Assembly (NCBI GenBank): GCA_007134845.1
Contig: SLKA01000059.1
Location: 1 to 45,582 of the forward strand
Source: Balneolales bacterium
GTDB lineage: Bacteria; Bacteroidota; Rhodothermia; Balneolales; Natronogracilivirgulaceae
Reading direction: 5' to 3'
DNA length: 45,582 bases
A model generated the notes under the pieces. That model made no database searches, had not been told where the DNA came from, and worked only from the letters and a program-made list of their open reading frames with translations. Shown one piece after another: positions 16,402-25,756 of the stretch (the first letter of the stretch is position 1; the number at the start of each line of letters is the position of its first letter). The translations under genes and the position numbers were made by a program.

Positions 16402-18048
16402 ATGACTTCAAAATATTTCGAACAGCTTTCGGACGTACCCGTTAAACGTGCACTTTTATCCGTTTCAGACAAAACCGGGATTCTCGAACTTGCTTCCGGC
16501 CTGCAAAAGCATCAGGTCGAAATCATTTCAACAGGGGGAACAGCTCAGATACTGCGAGAATCCGGGATACCTGTCACCGATGTTTCTGAGGTAACCGGAT
16601 TTCCGGAGTGTCTGGACGGGCGAGTAAAAACATTGCATCCAAAAATTCATGGCGGCCTGCTTGCCCGGCCGAACCTGAAGGAGCACTCACGTACACTCAA
16701 GGAGCTTGATATCAAACCGATTCAGCTCGTTGTAGTAAATCTGTATCCATTCGGTGAGGCGGTCGCTTGCCGACCTGATGATCCTGAGTACGCTGTAGAG
16801 AATATTGATATCGGTGGTCCGGCCATGGTTCGGGCATCGGCTAAAAATTTGGAAAATGTCTGCATTGCAACTCATCCAGACCAGTACGCAGACATTCTCG
16901 CGGAAATAGACCGGAATAATGGAAGCATAAGTGCCCGAACACGGGCAGCTTTAGCAGCAAAGGCATTTTCCCTGACCTCGTCCTATGACATGGCCATCTC
17001 AACCTATCTGCTCGGCAAAACTAAAGAAGAACAGGAAGAGGAGCGGAGCCAGGGACAGCGGCAGGGGCAGAATCAAGGGCAGGAACTGCATCAGAATCTG
17101 GACCCTGAGATCAACAGTTCACTTCATTTAAAAGCACCGCTTTATCAGACTCTGCGCTACGGTGAGAATCCGCATCAATCTGCTGCTGTTTATGGTGATC
17201 CGGGACAATATATCGACTATTTTCACGGGAAGGAGTTAAGCTACAACAACTATCTCGATATAGATGCCGCACTGCAGCTCGGAGCTGATTTTTCTGAATC
17301 AAACAAAACTCTTTGTGCCATTTACAAACACAGTCTTCCCTGTGGTGCAGCACTGGCAGATACTGCACGAAAAGCTTGGGAGAAAGCCTTTTCGACCGAT
17401 ACGGTATCGCCGTTTGGCGGAATTATTCTGTTCAATCGTCCGGTTGATGCTGAAACGGCAGAAAGCGTTGACAAGATTTTCAGTGAAATAATCCTTGCTC
17501 CAGGTTTTTCTGACGATGCCCTCGAACTTCTGACCCGCAAATCGAACAGGCGGCTGATCCGCATCCTCCAATGGCCGGACAGATCAACACCGCAAATCAG
17601 ATCGGTGGCCGGTGGTTATCTGTGGCAGCATCCCGATACGGATTTCAGGAGAGAATCCCGCAATGTGGTTACAAAGCGACAGCCTGATCAGCAGCAGTGG
17701 GCAACCCTTGAATTCGCATGGATTGTTGCCAAACATGTGAAATCCAATGCCATTGTTTACGCCCGTGACATGCAGACGATAGGTGTAGGTACTGGTCAGC
17801 CGAACCGGGTTGATTCTTCCCGGATTGCCGTTCAAAAAGCAGAACAATTCGGACACACTTTAGAGGGTTCGGTTGTTGCTTCCGATGCTTTCTTTCCTTT
17901 TGCGGACGGGTTGGAGGAGGCGGCAAGGGCAGGCGCCACATCGGTCATCCAGCCGGGTGGCAGCATACGCGATGATGAAGTGATCAAAAAGGCGGATGAA
18001 CTTGGTATTTCAATGGTATTTACCGGAGTCCGTCATTTCAGACACTGA
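16402..18048 (+). CDS. purH: Bifunctional AICAR transformylase / IMP cyclohydrolase
   Basis: PurH performs the last two steps of IMP synthesis. The N-terminal MGS-like IMP cyclohydrolase domain (about 10-205) shows [15 protein letters not shown] and [17 protein letters not shown]. The C-terminal AICARFT domain (about 245-548) has LRYGENPHQ, the catalytic KH in [28 protein letters not shown] and the terminal [16 protein letters not shown]. The longest frame starts at a TTG (16378), but ATG 16402 fits better. Odd feature: between the domains lies a Glu/Gln/Gly-rich insert made of three 12-bp repeats (17050-17085). The usual NPCG after the catalytic histidine reads LPCG. The product length, 548, is slightly above the E. 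coli value. Confidence 0.97.
   Translation: MTSKYFEQLSDVPVKRALLSVSDKTGILELASGLQKHQVEIISTGGTAQILRESGIPVTDVSEVTGFPECLDGRVKTLHPKIHGGLLARPNLKEHSRTLKELDIKPIQLVVVNLYPFGEAVACRPDDPEYAVENIDIGGPAMVRASAKNLENVCIATHPDQYADILAEIDRNNGSISARTRAALAAKAFSLTSSYDMAISTYLLGKTKEEQEEERSQGQRQGQNQGQELHQNLDPEINSSLHLKAPLYQTLRYGENPHQSAAVYGDPGQYIDYFHGKELSYNNYLDIDAALQLGADFSESNKTLCAIYKHSLPCGAALADTARKAWEKAFSTDTVSPFGGIILFNRPVDAETAESVDKIFSEIILAPGFSDDALELLTRKSNRRLIRILQWPDRSTPQIRSVAGGYLWQHPDTDFRRESRNVVTKRQPDQQQWATLEFAWIVAKHVKSNAIVYARDMQTIGVGTGQPNRVDSSRIAVQKAEQFGHTLEGSVVASDAFFPFADGLEEAARAGATSVIQPGGSIRDDEVIKKADELGISMVFTGVRHFRH
17050..17085 (+). repeat. Three 12-bp tandem repeats coding (QGQx)3 in the PurH interdomain linker
   Basis: The units are cagggacagcgg (17050-17061), caggggcagaat (17062-17073) and caagggcaggaa (17074-17085). 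They are in frame and encode QGQR, QGQN and QGQE, at residues 217-228 of PurH. The unit is a multiple of three, so copy-number change would keep the frame. Confidence 0.85.
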
Positions 18049-18069
18049 TTACATTTTTTTCAGCAGCTG

Positions 18070-18090
18070 TTCTGCAACCAACCAGCAGAA
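18070..18090 (+). other. Weak hairpin after purH
   Basis: ttctgc (18070-18075) pairs with gcagaa (18085-18090) around a 9-nt loop, 22 bp after the purH stop. There is no T run directly after it, so it is not a convincing intrinsic terminator; a T-rich stretch follows only at 18110-18125, next to the palindrome tttcgcgaaa (18123-18132). Confidence 0.3.
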
Positions 18091-18136
18091 AGAGGTTTAA
18101 ATATGTGAGTTTTTTTTCGTTTTTTCGCGAAAGAAA

Positions 18137-18168
18137 TTCGCAATATGCCACTTAATATCGTAACTTTG
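18137..18168 (+). promoter_or_regulatory. mreB operon promoter, Bacteroidota type
   Basis: TAACTTTG at 18161-18168 is an exact match to the Bacteroidota -7 consensus TAnnTTTG. A 20-bp spacer separates it from TTCG (18137-18140), a 3-of-4 match to the -33 TTTG. The expected start point near 18175 would give a leader of about 35 nt to the ATG at 18211, or about 100 nt to the ATG at 18274. It would drive mreB-mreC-mreD-mrdA-rodA. Confidence 0.6.
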
Positions 18169-18210
18169 AAAGTTATAATCCTTCCTTTCCCACAGCACAC
18201 GTAATCGCAT

Positions 18211-19278
18211 ATGCAGCAGTCCGAAGTACGAAACAAAAAATCATCCACGAGTCATAATAATTCAAAAGGCGGAATGTTTGATTGGTTATACACGGATATA
18301 GCCATAGACTTGGGCACCGCCAATACCTTGATTCACGCACGCAACCAGGGAATTGTATTGAATGAACCTTCCATCGTTGCCCTTAACACCGAGAATCAGA
18401 CCATTGCGATCGGACATGAGGCCAGGCTCATGCATGAAAAGACGCATAAAAGAATTCGTACTGTTCGTCCGCTGCGTGATGGCGTGATAGCTGATTTTGA
18501 AGTTGCCGAGCACATGATTCGGGGGATGATAAAAAAAGTGAAGGTACGCTGGTATTCCACTACGCGCAAGATGGTGGTCTGTGTTCCCAGTGGAATCACG
18601 GAAGTAGAAAAACGTGCTGTTCGTGACAGCGCCGAGCATGCCGGAGCCAAGGAAGTATACCTGGTGGATGAACCGATGGCTGCTGCTATTGGCATCGGAC
18701 TGGATGTCCACGAACCGGTTGGCAACATGATCGTTGATATCGGTGGAGGAACGACCGAAATTGCAGTAATAGCGTTATCAGGCATTGTATACTCACAGTC
18801 TGTTAGACTTGGCGGTGACGAGCTTAACGAGGACATCATCAACTATTTCCGGAGGAATCACAACCTGCTCATCGGGGAACGCACTGCAGAGCAGGTGAAA
18901 TGCGTGATTGGATCAGCCACGCCTCTTGATGAAGAACTTGAACTCACGGTCAAGGGCCGCGACCTGGTCAACGGAGTTCCCAGAACCCGAACCGTAACTT
19001 CCAAGGATATTCGCGAAGCAATTTCCGAATCCGTAAACACCATTGTCGAGTCAGTAACCAAATCGCTGGAGCAAACCCCGCCCGAGCTATCAGCTGATAT
19101 TCTGGACAGAGGTATTTTTCTCACCGGTGGCGGTGCATTGCTCCTGAACCTCGACAAGCTGATCATGGAGACAACGGACCTGCCTGTCCATATAGCTGAA
19201 GACCCGCTGACCGCTGTGGTCCGGGGTACTGGTAAAGTTCTTGAAGATCTGGAATATTACCGGGCCATTCTAACCTGA
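18211..19278 (+). CDS. mreB: Rod shape-determining actin homologue MreB
   Basis: MreB polymerises on the inner face of the cytoplasmic membrane and guides the elongasome. The product has the actin-fold ATP-binding elements: DIAIDLGTANTLI (phosphate 1), VDIGGGTTEIAVIAL (phosphate 2), VPSGITEVEKRAV and the adenosine motif LTGGGALL. From ATG 18211 it is 355 residues with a 21-residue polar leader (Gln/Ser/Lys/Asn-rich). The internal ATG at 18274 begins FDWLYTDIAIDLG, the normal family start, gives 334 residues and has AAAAGGCGG just upstream, so it may be the true start. First gene of the rod-shape operon; mreC follows after 15 bp. Confidence 0.96.
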   Translation: MQQSEVRNKKSSTSHNNSKGGMFDWLYTDIAIDLGTANTLIHARNQGIVLNEPSIVALNTENQTIAIGHEARLMHEKTHKRIRTVRPLRDGVIADFEVAEHMIRGMIKKVKVRWYSTTRKMVVCVPSGITEVEKRAVRDSAEHAGAKEVYLVDEPMAAAIGIGLDVHEPVGNMIVDIGGGTTEIAVIALSGIVYSQSVRLGGDELNEDIINYFRRNHNLLIGERTAEQVKCVIGSATPLDEELELTVKGRDLVNGVPRTRTVTSKDIREAISESVNTIVESVTKSLEQTPPELSADILDRGIFLTGGGALLLNLDKLIMETTDLPVHIAEDPLTAVVRGTGKVLEDLEYYRAILT

Positions 19279-19293
19279 CAGAATGACACGTGA

Positions 19294-20136
19294 ATGCAGT
19301 TTTCGCTTCGAAAGACGGAAGATATTCGGGACCATGTCCTCACCGTACTTTTTATCCTGATCGCATTTTTTCTCATGGTATTTCGCCATGAAGGCGGTCT
19401 GCAAACAGTACGTAAAGCATCTATACTGGTCATCAGCTACATCGAGCAGCCACTGTCCCAGGTAAGGGTCTATCGGAGTGCACTGCAAACCAACGAACAA
19501 CTTGGACAGCAGAACATCCTCCTGCAGGATGAACTCAGCCGTCTCCGCTCTGCACGGGAAGAAAACCGTGCTCTCAGAAGAATGATCGGGCTTCAGGACA
19601 CACTCGATCTTGAACTGATTCCTGTACGAGTCGTTGCAAAGAACCTGACCGGCATCAACAATTCCTTCACCATCAACAAAGGCAGCCGGCAAGGTGTGGA
19701 ACCGGGCATGCCTCTGATCACCCCGGAGGGCCTCATAGGCCAGACCATCCTTGCGACACCCGGTCATGCTCAGATCATGCCCTTCTACAATCCACTTTTC
19801 AGGGTCAGTGCCCGAATTCAGGGAAATCGTGCGTACGGCATTGTTTCATGGAACACGGATCAGTCAAATGAGCTTGTCATGAGCTATGTACCACAGACCA
19901 TACATGTACCGCTGGAATCCGTCGTGGAAACCTCGGGATTCAGCAACCAGTTTCCGTCCGGCATACCCATTGGCAGGGTAATTCGGACCGAACCGGAAGA
20001 GGGTCGTGATACGCAGCAGATATACATCCGTCCATTTGTATCCCTGCATCAGGCAGCCGAAGCATTCATTGTCCGGTTTCAACCCGAACCAGAAGTTGAA
20101 GAGCTACTGCTGCAATTTGAGGGGCCGTTTCAATGA
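19294..20136 (+). CDS. mreC: Rod shape-determining protein MreC
   Basis: MreC is a bitopic inner-membrane protein whose periplasmic part links MreB and MreD to PBP2 and activates wall synthesis. The 280-residue product shows one N-terminal TM helix (about 14-32), a coiled coil (about 60-97), and the two beta-barrel lobes with the family's VVAKNLTGINNSFTINKGSRQGVEPGMPL and GLIGQTILATPGHAQIMP stretches. An acidic tail ends the protein. The stop overlaps the start of mreD in an ATGA junction, so translation is probably coupled. Confidence 0.96.
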   Translation: MQFSLRKTEDIRDHVLTVLFILIAFFLMVFRHEGGLQTVRKASILVISYIEQPLSQVRVYRSALQTNEQLGQQNILLQDELSRLRSAREENRALRRMIGLQDTLDLELIPVRVVAKNLTGINNSFTINKGSRQGVEPGMPLITPEGLIGQTILATPGHAQIMPFYNPLFRVSARIQGNRAYGIVSWNTDQSNELVMSYVPQTIHVPLESVVETSGFSNQFPSGIPIGRVIRTEPEEGRDTQQIYIRPFVSLHQAAEAFIVRFQPEPEVEELLLQFEGPFQ

Positions 20137-20603
20137 AATCAGAATTGCTGAAATTCGGTATCATCGGACTGGCAGCGGTCCTTCTGCAGATGCTCATATT
20201 TAACCATCTTAGCTATGGGCCAGTTCAGGCAGATATCACACTGGTCTTTCTCATTTGGGTGATTGCTACCCAAGACAGGACCTCAGCCATACTTTTTGCT
20301 GCTTACGTCGGATTGTTATCCGATATTTTTCTGGATTACTGGGGGCTCCATCTTCTTTCAAAGACACTCACTACCCTGATCGTCTACTCATTTATACCCA
20401 GAATTGAAGAAACCAAGCTTTTTTTTACACAAGTTTTTCTGATATTACTGGGGATATCTCTGGTTCACAACCTCTTTTTCCTTCTCTCTGCTTTCTTCGC
20501 ACAAATATATCATGCAGAGCTTGTGTTTTTTGAGATATTAATCGGCAGCAGCTTAATGACGGCAATAACAGGCAGTATTATCTACATATTGCGAGATAAT
20601 TAA
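20133..20603 (+). CDS. mreD: Rod shape-determining protein MreD
   Basis: A 156-residue, very hydrophobic protein with about five TM segments (roughly 8-26, 33-48, 52-72, 98-122, 130-153) and the MreD-like loop GLLSDIFLDYWGLHLLSKTL. MreD is a small inner-membrane partner of MreC in the elongasome. Sequence conservation in this family is low, so the call rests on topology, the G-L-x-x-D-x-x-x-D/G-L type motif and its place between mreC and the PBP2 gene. The ATG overlaps the mreC stop by 4 bp; mrdA begins 8 bp after its end. Confidence 0.92.
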   Translation: MKSELLKFGIIGLAAVLLQMLIFNHLSYGPVQADITLVFLIWVIATQDRTSAILFAAYVGLLSDIFLDYWGLHLLSKTLTTLIVYSFIPRIEETKLFFTQVFLILLGISLVHNLFFLLSAFFAQIYHAELVFFEILIGSSLMTAITGSIIYILRDN

Positions 20604-20611
20604 AATTACCA

Positions 20612-22456
20612 ATGCTTCACAACAAACAAGAAAAGCGAAATGATATTTCCATTCGTGTTCTGCAGGTGACCATGATCACCATTTTGCTGATCATCACCGG
20701 AAGGTTGATCCAGCTGCAGATCATAGAATATGAAACATACGGCCCCCTCAGCCTTGCAAACAGCATCCGACAGGAGAGCGTAAGTCCGGCACGCGGAATT
20801 GTTTACGATCGTGCAGGCAGAATGCTTGTTGACAACCAGCCTATTTACACAATAACCGTCACTCCCGCCAACTTCGACTCAAAAGCCATTCCGCTACTCT
20901 CGGAGTATCTTGATTTGGATCCCAAAATCATAGAGGAGCGTGTCCAGGCAGCAAGAAGGTACTCCTGGCACCGCCCTACCCGGCTTTATTCCGATATCAG
21001 CTTTCACCGTTTTTCTCAAATCCAGGAGAACATCTGGAAGTTTCCGGGCATCGGGTATCATGTTGAATCCAAACGGCATTATCCCACCGATGTAAACGGA
21101 TCCCATATTTTTGGCTACCTCAGCGAAGTCACCCAGCAGGAGTATAACAGCTCCAGAAGATATAATTTGGGAGACAAGGCAGGCCGAAGCGGCATCGAAT
21201 TTGTCTACGAGCAGGATCTTCGCGGCGAGCTGGGTTCCCGGTATATCAGGGTCAATGCACTGGGGCAGTCGCTGGGACCATTCGAGGACTCCCAAATGGG
21301 GCACAGCCCGGTAAAGGGAGCCGATATTTACACACATATTGACTACGAGCTTCAGTTGCTTGCAGAAGATCTGATGAAGGGTAAGGTTGGTGGCGTGGTC
21401 GCCCTGGATCCGAATTCCGGTGCCGTTCTGGCGCTGGTCAGCTCCCCGGATTTTGATGTTGACCGTCTTTCTGGCCGCATTGACATGGACTACTGGCTCT
21501 CTCTGAATGCAGATACCACCAATCCACTTTTTAATCGCACTATCTCAACCATGCAGCCACCCGGATCCACAGTTAAACCACTGATGGGACTTATGGGCCT
21601 GGATTTCGGCATCATCGATCCGAATACAGTGATTACATGCCGTGGCGGTTTCACACTCGGCCGTCACTATCGCTGCACCCGCCAGCATGGACGCCAGAAT
21701 CTTGTTGAAGCCATTCAGAACTCCTGCAATACCTATTTCTTTTCGCTGATGAACCAGACCATGAAAGGTGTGGGACTGAACGCATGGCACCGTCATGCGA
21801 GTTCATTCGGGCTCGGACAGCTTACCGGGATTGATCTGCCCCATGAAAGGCGTGGCATTCTTCCAGACAGCGCCTACTATAACACCCACTTTGGTGATTC
21901 ACGCTTTTGGGGTATTGGAGATCTGATCAGTGTGGGGGTCGGACAGGGCACTTTTTCCAGCTCTCCCATGCAAATGGGCTTGCTGGCTGCACAGCTTGCA
22001 AACGGAGGATATCGGATCCGGCCCCATATTGTTGACCGCATCGTCTATCCCGACGGATCTTACATTACGCAAGAGTACGAAAAAGTGCGCATTCCATGGG
22101 TGCGGGATGAACATCTGAAAGTTGTTCAGGAAGGAATGAGAAAAGCTGTTTCAGAAGGATCGGGCAGGTTTTACGCAGATATCGCCGGTGTGGAAGTAGC
22201 AGGCAAAACAGGCACGGCTCAAAATCCCCACGGCATTGATCACGGCTGGTTCATTTCCTACGCTCCCTACGAAAATCCGGAAATAGCCATAGCTGTCCTT
22301 GTTGAAAATGCCGGATTTGGTTCCATATCAGCAGCCCCGGTTGCCGGTCTGATGATGGAGCAATATTTCCACGGTAGAATCCTGAGAAACTGGGTTTACA
22401 ACTATGTAAAGACCTTCACTCCGAGGGAAAGTGACAGCAATGAGGAAGTACTATAA
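20612..22456 (+). CDS. mrdA: Penicillin-binding protein 2 (peptidoglycan DD-transpeptidase)
   Basis: PBP2 is the elongasome transpeptidase that cross-links new glycan strands in the periplasm. The 614-residue protein has a short cytoplasmic N-terminus, one TM helix (about 14-36), a dimerisation/pedestal region and a transpeptidase domain with all three penicillin-binding motifs: STVK (S319 nucleophile to K322), SCN (371-373) and KTG (532-534). C343, C355, H359 and C372 sit near the active site in a pattern resembling the metal site described for some PBP2 enzymes; that is inference. The stop overlaps the rodA start (TAATG), a common coupling of this polymerase/transpeptidase pair. Confidence 0.97.
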   Translation: MLHNKQEKRNDISIRVLQVTMITILLIITGRLIQLQIIEYETYGPLSLANSIRQESVSPARGIVYDRAGRMLVDNQPIYTITVTPANFDSKAIPLLSEYLDLDPKIIEERVQAARRYSWHRPTRLYSDISFHRFSQIQENIWKFPGIGYHVESKRHYPTDVNGSHIFGYLSEVTQQEYNSSRRYNLGDKAGRSGIEFVYEQDLRGELGSRYIRVNALGQSLGPFEDSQMGHSPVKGADIYTHIDYELQLLAEDLMKGKVGGVVALDPNSGAVLALVSSPDFDVDRLSGRIDMDYWLSLNADTTNPLFNRTISTMQPPGSTVKPLMGLMGLDFGIIDPNTVITCRGGFTLGRHYRCTRQHGRQNLVEAIQNSCNTYFFSLMNQTMKGVGLNAWHRHASSFGLGQLTGIDLPHERRGILPDSAYYNTHFGDSRFWGIGDLISVGVGQGTFSSSPMQMGLLAAQLANGGYRIRPHIVDRIVYPDGSYITQEYEKVRIPWVRDEHLKVVQEGMRKAVSEGSGRFYADIAGVEVAGKTGTAQNPHGIDHGWFISYAPYENPEIAIAVLVENAGFGSISAAPVAGLMMEQYFHGRILRNWVYNYVKTFTPRESDSNEEVL

Positions 22457-23706
22457 TGGCCTGGTATCGACAATTTGACTGGCTGCTGATTATCTGCTGG
22501 GTTTTGCTTTTCACCGCCGGACTCGTGGCCATTTACAGTGCAACACTTGGTCCGGTTTCTCAATTTCTGCCGGATTACATTCAGAAAAATTTCCTGAATC
22601 AGGTAGCGTGGATTGGTATCTCTATCATCGCCCTGGTCGCTATTCAATTCACAAGTCCGCGTACATTTCAACAGATCTCATATGCACTATACATAATCTG
22701 CATCATTCTTGCTATTGCTACTGTCATATGGGGTACAGAAGCAGGCGGAGCAAAGCGTTGGCTGGTAATCGGAGGGCTGAGGTTCCAGATCAGTGAGATG
22801 CTGAAACTTGCCACCATACTTGCAGTTGCCAACTACCTTACCAGCAGAAGAGATATTTCGACAGAACATATAGGATCGGCCCTTGTAGCGGTCGTACTGA
22901 TGCTTATTCCGAGTATCATAATTATTCTACAGAACGACACCGGAACAGCACTTATCCTGCTGGCCATTATTCCGGTGATGCTTTTCTGGTCAGGATTGCC
23001 ATACGGCATCTCTTTATTCCTGATCTCGCCAGCCATTATTGCCTATTTCACGGTGATCAACTGGAAACTCGGGGTACTTGCAACTCTAGTTCTATCGATT
23101 GCCATCTTTTTCATCCAAAAATGGCCATGGCTTACTAGCTCCGCTTTCATTGCTGGCATTCTTGTCGTCATTGGTGTGCAGGTTGCCCTCTACCAGGTGC
23201 TCAAACCCCATCAGCAGGCACGAATTGAGGCATTCGTTAATCCGGCGCTTGACCCTCAGGGTGCCGGATGGAACGTCCTACAGGCTAAAACCGCTATCGG
23301 TTCCGGCGGCCTCTGGGGCAAAGGCTTTCTTGAGGGGACGCAGACACAGCTGCGATTCCTGCCGGAGCAGTGGACTGATTTTATTTTTCCCGTGATTGCA
23401 GAGGAATTCGGTTTTATCGGAGCTGGTTTTCTGCTGCTTGTCTTCGCTGTTCTTCTTTTGAGGCTGCTGAATATCGCCGGTGAACACCGGCATCCTTTTG
23501 CGCAACTTGTCATCGTCGGGGTGACCATGACCTTTTTTGCCCATCTTGTCATCAACCTGGGCAGCGCCATGGGGCTGTTTCCTGTGATCGGGCTGCCACT
23601 CCCGTTTGTGAGCTACGGTGGATCCGCTTTTCTCTCGTATTCCATTATGCTGGCCATTTGTCTGAATTTTGATTTCTACAAGCGCGAATTCAGTATATAC
23701 AGCTGA
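22456..23706 (+). CDS. rodA: SEDS-family peptidoglycan glycosyltransferase RodA
   Basis: RodA polymerises lipid II into glycan strands with PBP2. The 416-residue protein is polytopic with about ten TM helices, and carries SEDS landmarks: GTEAGGAKRWLVIGGLRFQISEMLKLA after TM3, the long extracytoplasmic loop ending in PEQWTDFIFPVIAEEFGFIGA with the conserved DFIF..EE pattern, and the C-terminal GLPLPFVSYGGSAFLSY. The usual FQPSE reads FQISE, a conservative departure. The gene shares one base with the mrdA stop and ends the rod operon. It converges with rnhB across 106 bp with no clear T-tailed terminator; a ccggg-type 5-bp hairpin lies at 23707-23723. Confidence 0.97.
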   Translation: MAWYRQFDWLLIICWVLLFTAGLVAIYSATLGPVSQFLPDYIQKNFLNQVAWIGISIIALVAIQFTSPRTFQQISYALYIICIILAIATVIWGTEAGGAKRWLVIGGLRFQISEMLKLATILAVANYLTSRRDISTEHIGSALVAVVLMLIPSIIIILQNDTGTALILLAIIPVMLFWSGLPYGISLFLISPAIIAYFTVINWKLGVLATLVLSIAIFFIQKWPWLTSSAFIAGILVVIGVQVALYQVLKPHQQARIEAFVNPALDPQGAGWNVLQAKTAIGSGGLWGKGFLEGTQTQLRFLPEQWTDFIFPVIAEEFGFIGAGFLLLVFAVLLLRLLNIAGEHRHPFAQLVIVGVTMTFFAHLVINLGSAMGLFPVIGLPLPFVSYGGSAFLSYSIMLAICLNFDFYKREFSIYS

Positions 23707-23812
23707 CCCGGGCAGCAACCGGGGACAAGGCTAAGAAGACGGACGACCTTAAAATTGGGGCACAGGCATAATAGCTATACTGTCTCTGGTACTGTAGCTG
23801 ACACTTCTCCGT

Positions 23813-24481
23813 TTATTCAGATCGTCCTTTTTGATATGGCCGATTCGTGCGAAGCCGGAACGATGTCCGGTGATGTGGGGTAACTCCGTATTTGGCAAGT
23901 GCTTCATAATGAAAGGCCGTTGGATAGCCCACGTTTTTATCCCATCCATATTCCGGGTACTGCCTGTGCAGTATCGCCATATAATTATCCCGGTAGACCT
24001 TTGCCAATATGGATGCGGCACCAATGGTGGCACTAAGATCATCGCCCCTGATGACCGTTTGAGACGGAATAAGCATCGAGCTTAATCCACGATTACCGTC
24101 AATAAGCAGATAGTCGGGTCCGGGATCGGTGCATTGAATACATTTTTCCATCGCCCTGAGTGAAGCTCCAAGGATATTGTGCCTATCGATTTCCTGAATA
24201 TCACAACTGGCCACAGTCCACCATAGACAGCTCTTCTTGATTTCTTCTGCAACGGCTATGCGTTGTTTCGCATTGAGTTTCTTGCTATCAGCAATACCCG
24301 GAATCCTGCTTTCTGGATTCATGATTACACCTGCCGCCACAACCGGACCCGCCAGACATCCCCTGCCCACCTCATCAAGCCCCATGATTCTACTGAAACC
24401 CTCATCCCAGAGTCTCATTTCCAGGGTGTATTGGTCAGGTTGCACGAAGTACGTTGGCGTCCGGTCAGATGGATCCGGCAT
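23813..24481 (-). CDS. rnhB: Ribonuclease HII
   Basis: RNase HII cuts the RNA strand of RNA-DNA hybrids and starts removal of single ribonucleotides misinserted in DNA. The 222-residue product has the active-site start GLDEVGRGCLAGPVVAAGV, the SKKLNAKQR stretch, LLIDGN with the third carboxylate, and GDDLSATIGAASILAKVYRD with the fourth. About 33 residues precede the catalytic motif, slightly more than usual. The ATG at 24479-24481 is the natural start. Last gene of the long leftward run from nadE, 65 bp after the third skp-like gene. Confidence 0.95.
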   Translation of the reverse strand: MPDPSDRTPTYFVQPDQYTLEMRLWDEGFSRIMGLDEVGRGCLAGPVVAAGVIMNPESRIPGIADSKKLNAKQRIAVAEEIKKSCLWWTVASCDIQEIDRHNILGASLRAMEKCIQCTDPGPDYLLIDGNRGLSSMLIPSQTVIRGDDLSATIGAASILAKVYRDNYMAILHRQYPEYGWDKNVGYPTAFHYEALAKYGVTPHHRTSFRLRTNRPYQKGRSE

Positions 24482-24546
24482 GATTGCTGTGTTCCAGAAA
24501 TTCGCTGTGCTTCAGAAATAAGTAGAAACCAGGAGCTTTGACCGGA

Positions 24547-25107
24547 TTACATAAGATCCAGACGCTGCATGACTTCATCCGTGATATCGTAGTCACTATG
24601 CGCCCTCTCTGAAGCATAGAGGATGATGAAGTCTCCGTTATTGGTCATTGTATTGAGAACGTATGTAAAATTCCGCTCGCTGGCTACGGTTTCAATCGCA
24701 CCCTGAATTTTGCTGAGCAGCGGTTCGATCAGTTCGAATTGCCGCTCCTGAACCTCCTGCTGGAAATTTTGCTGGAACTCCTGAAGCTCAAGATTGAGTC
24801 CGGCAAGACGCTCCTCTTCCCGCCTTCTGGCTTCATCTGAAATAACAGACATTTTTTGCTGATACTCCTCCACCTCTCTGCGGAATGTGGCTTCTTTTTC
24901 CGCAAATTCCTGGCGCTTGCGTTCAATAAAATTTTGAAGGCGACGCTCAATGGCAGCCATCTCCGGCATGCTTCTCATAATAGTTTGCGGATCAACAAAT
25001 CCAATCTTTAATTCTTCCTGAGACTGTGCCTGAACCTGTGAATTTTCAACAGGAGCAGCGAGTCCGGTAAGGAGTAAACATCCGAGAATAATCCAAGCTT
25101 TTTTCAT
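24547..25107 (-). CDS. Skp/OmpH-family periplasmic chaperone, copy 1
   Basis: A 186-residue secreted protein with a signal peptide (KKAWIILGCLLLTGLAA, cleavage probably near 20-28), then the OmpH start KIGFVDPQTIMRSMPE, a long charged coiled coil (about 50-135) forming the tentacle-like arm, and a returning beta segment (RNFTYVLNTMTNNGDFIILYAS). Skp holds unfolded outer-membrane proteins in the periplasm and hands them to BamA. It is the distal member of three tandem paralogues after bamA. The acidic C-terminus (DYDITDEVMQRLDLM) is shared in pattern with copy 2. Confidence 0.9.
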   Translation of the reverse strand: MKKAWIILGCLLLTGLAAPVENSQVQAQSQEELKIGFVDPQTIMRSMPEMAAIERRLQNFIERKRQEFAEKEATFRREVEEYQQKMSVISDEARRREEERLAGLNLELQEFQQNFQQEVQERQFELIEPLLSKIQGAIETVASERNFTYVLNTMTNNGDFIILYASERAHSDYDITDEVMQRLDLM

Positions 25108-25130
25108 TGTTTGTGATATCTGCTTAATGG

Positions 25131-25658
25131 TTAATTTAACATTCTTGAGATGACCTTGTCGGTCAGATCGAGGCGCTCTTTTCCGTCATCAGAAATGAAC
25201 AGAAGGATCATTTCCCCTTCACTAGTGGCTTCATTGAGTACATAGTCCAGGTTCATTTCCATCGCAAGAGATTCGATAATGGTATTCATTTCCTGAAGGA
25301 TGGGTCCAAGCAGTTCTGCCTGACGCTGTTCCAGTTCACGCTGAACCCTCATTTGAAACTCTTCCAGCTCCTGGTCTTTGACCTGAAGCTCCTGCTGCCG
25401 GCGGCGGGTTTCCTCTTCGGAGAGATTGGGTGCTTCCTGTTGAAAACGGGCAAGCATGTTCTGAAATTCAATTGATCTTTCTTCAAACTCAGCCTCTCTG
25501 CCGTCCAAAAATCTGTTCAACTGCCGCTCAATAGCCTCTTTTTCCGGCAGATTGTCAAGAACAACCTGAGGATCCATGTAGCCAACTCTCATCTGGGCAG
25601 TGGATGATAAGGTCAATCCGAACAGGAGAATAATAATTATTGCGAAATACTTCATCAT
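25131..25658 (-). CDS. Skp/OmpH-family periplasmic chaperone, copy 2
   Basis: The 175-residue product has a signal peptide (about 1-21, ending STAQ), the conserved MRVGYMDPQVVLDNLPEKEAIERQL opening, a coiled-coil arm unusually rich in Glu, Gln and Arg (about 45-115), and the C-terminal MNLDYVLNEATSEGEMILLFIS strand. It is closest by eye to copy 1; both share the LDLTDKV / YDITDEV ending. The gene lies 23 bp before copy 1 and 113 bp after copy 3, where a possible internal promoter is seen. Two ATG codons stand together at 25658 and 25655; either may be used. Confidence 0.9.
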   Translation of the reverse strand: MMKYFAIIIILLFGLTLSSTAQMRVGYMDPQVVLDNLPEKEAIERQLNRFLDGREAEFEERSIEFQNMLARFQQEAPNLSEEETRRRQQELQVKDQELEEFQMRVQRELEQRQAELLGPILQEMNTIIESLAMEMNLDYVLNEATSEGEMILLFISDDGKERLDLTDKVISRMLN

Positions 25659-25726
25659 GGTGTTTTTACAGTTAACATAAAAAGTTTGACAAGATACAAT
25701 GTTTAGGATTGCTTTTCCAGATTGTC

Positions 25727-25754
25727 ATTATAGAATACGCGTAACCATCTCCAA
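25727..25754 (-). promoter_or_regulatory. Possible internal promoter for skp copies 2 and 1
   Basis: Read leftward, TTGGAG (25754-25749) is followed after 16 bp by TATAAT (25732-25727). The start would lie about 65 bp before copy 2. This is a sigma70-like rather than TAnnTTTG-type match, so confidence is low. Confidence 0.3.
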
Positions 25755-25756
25755 TA

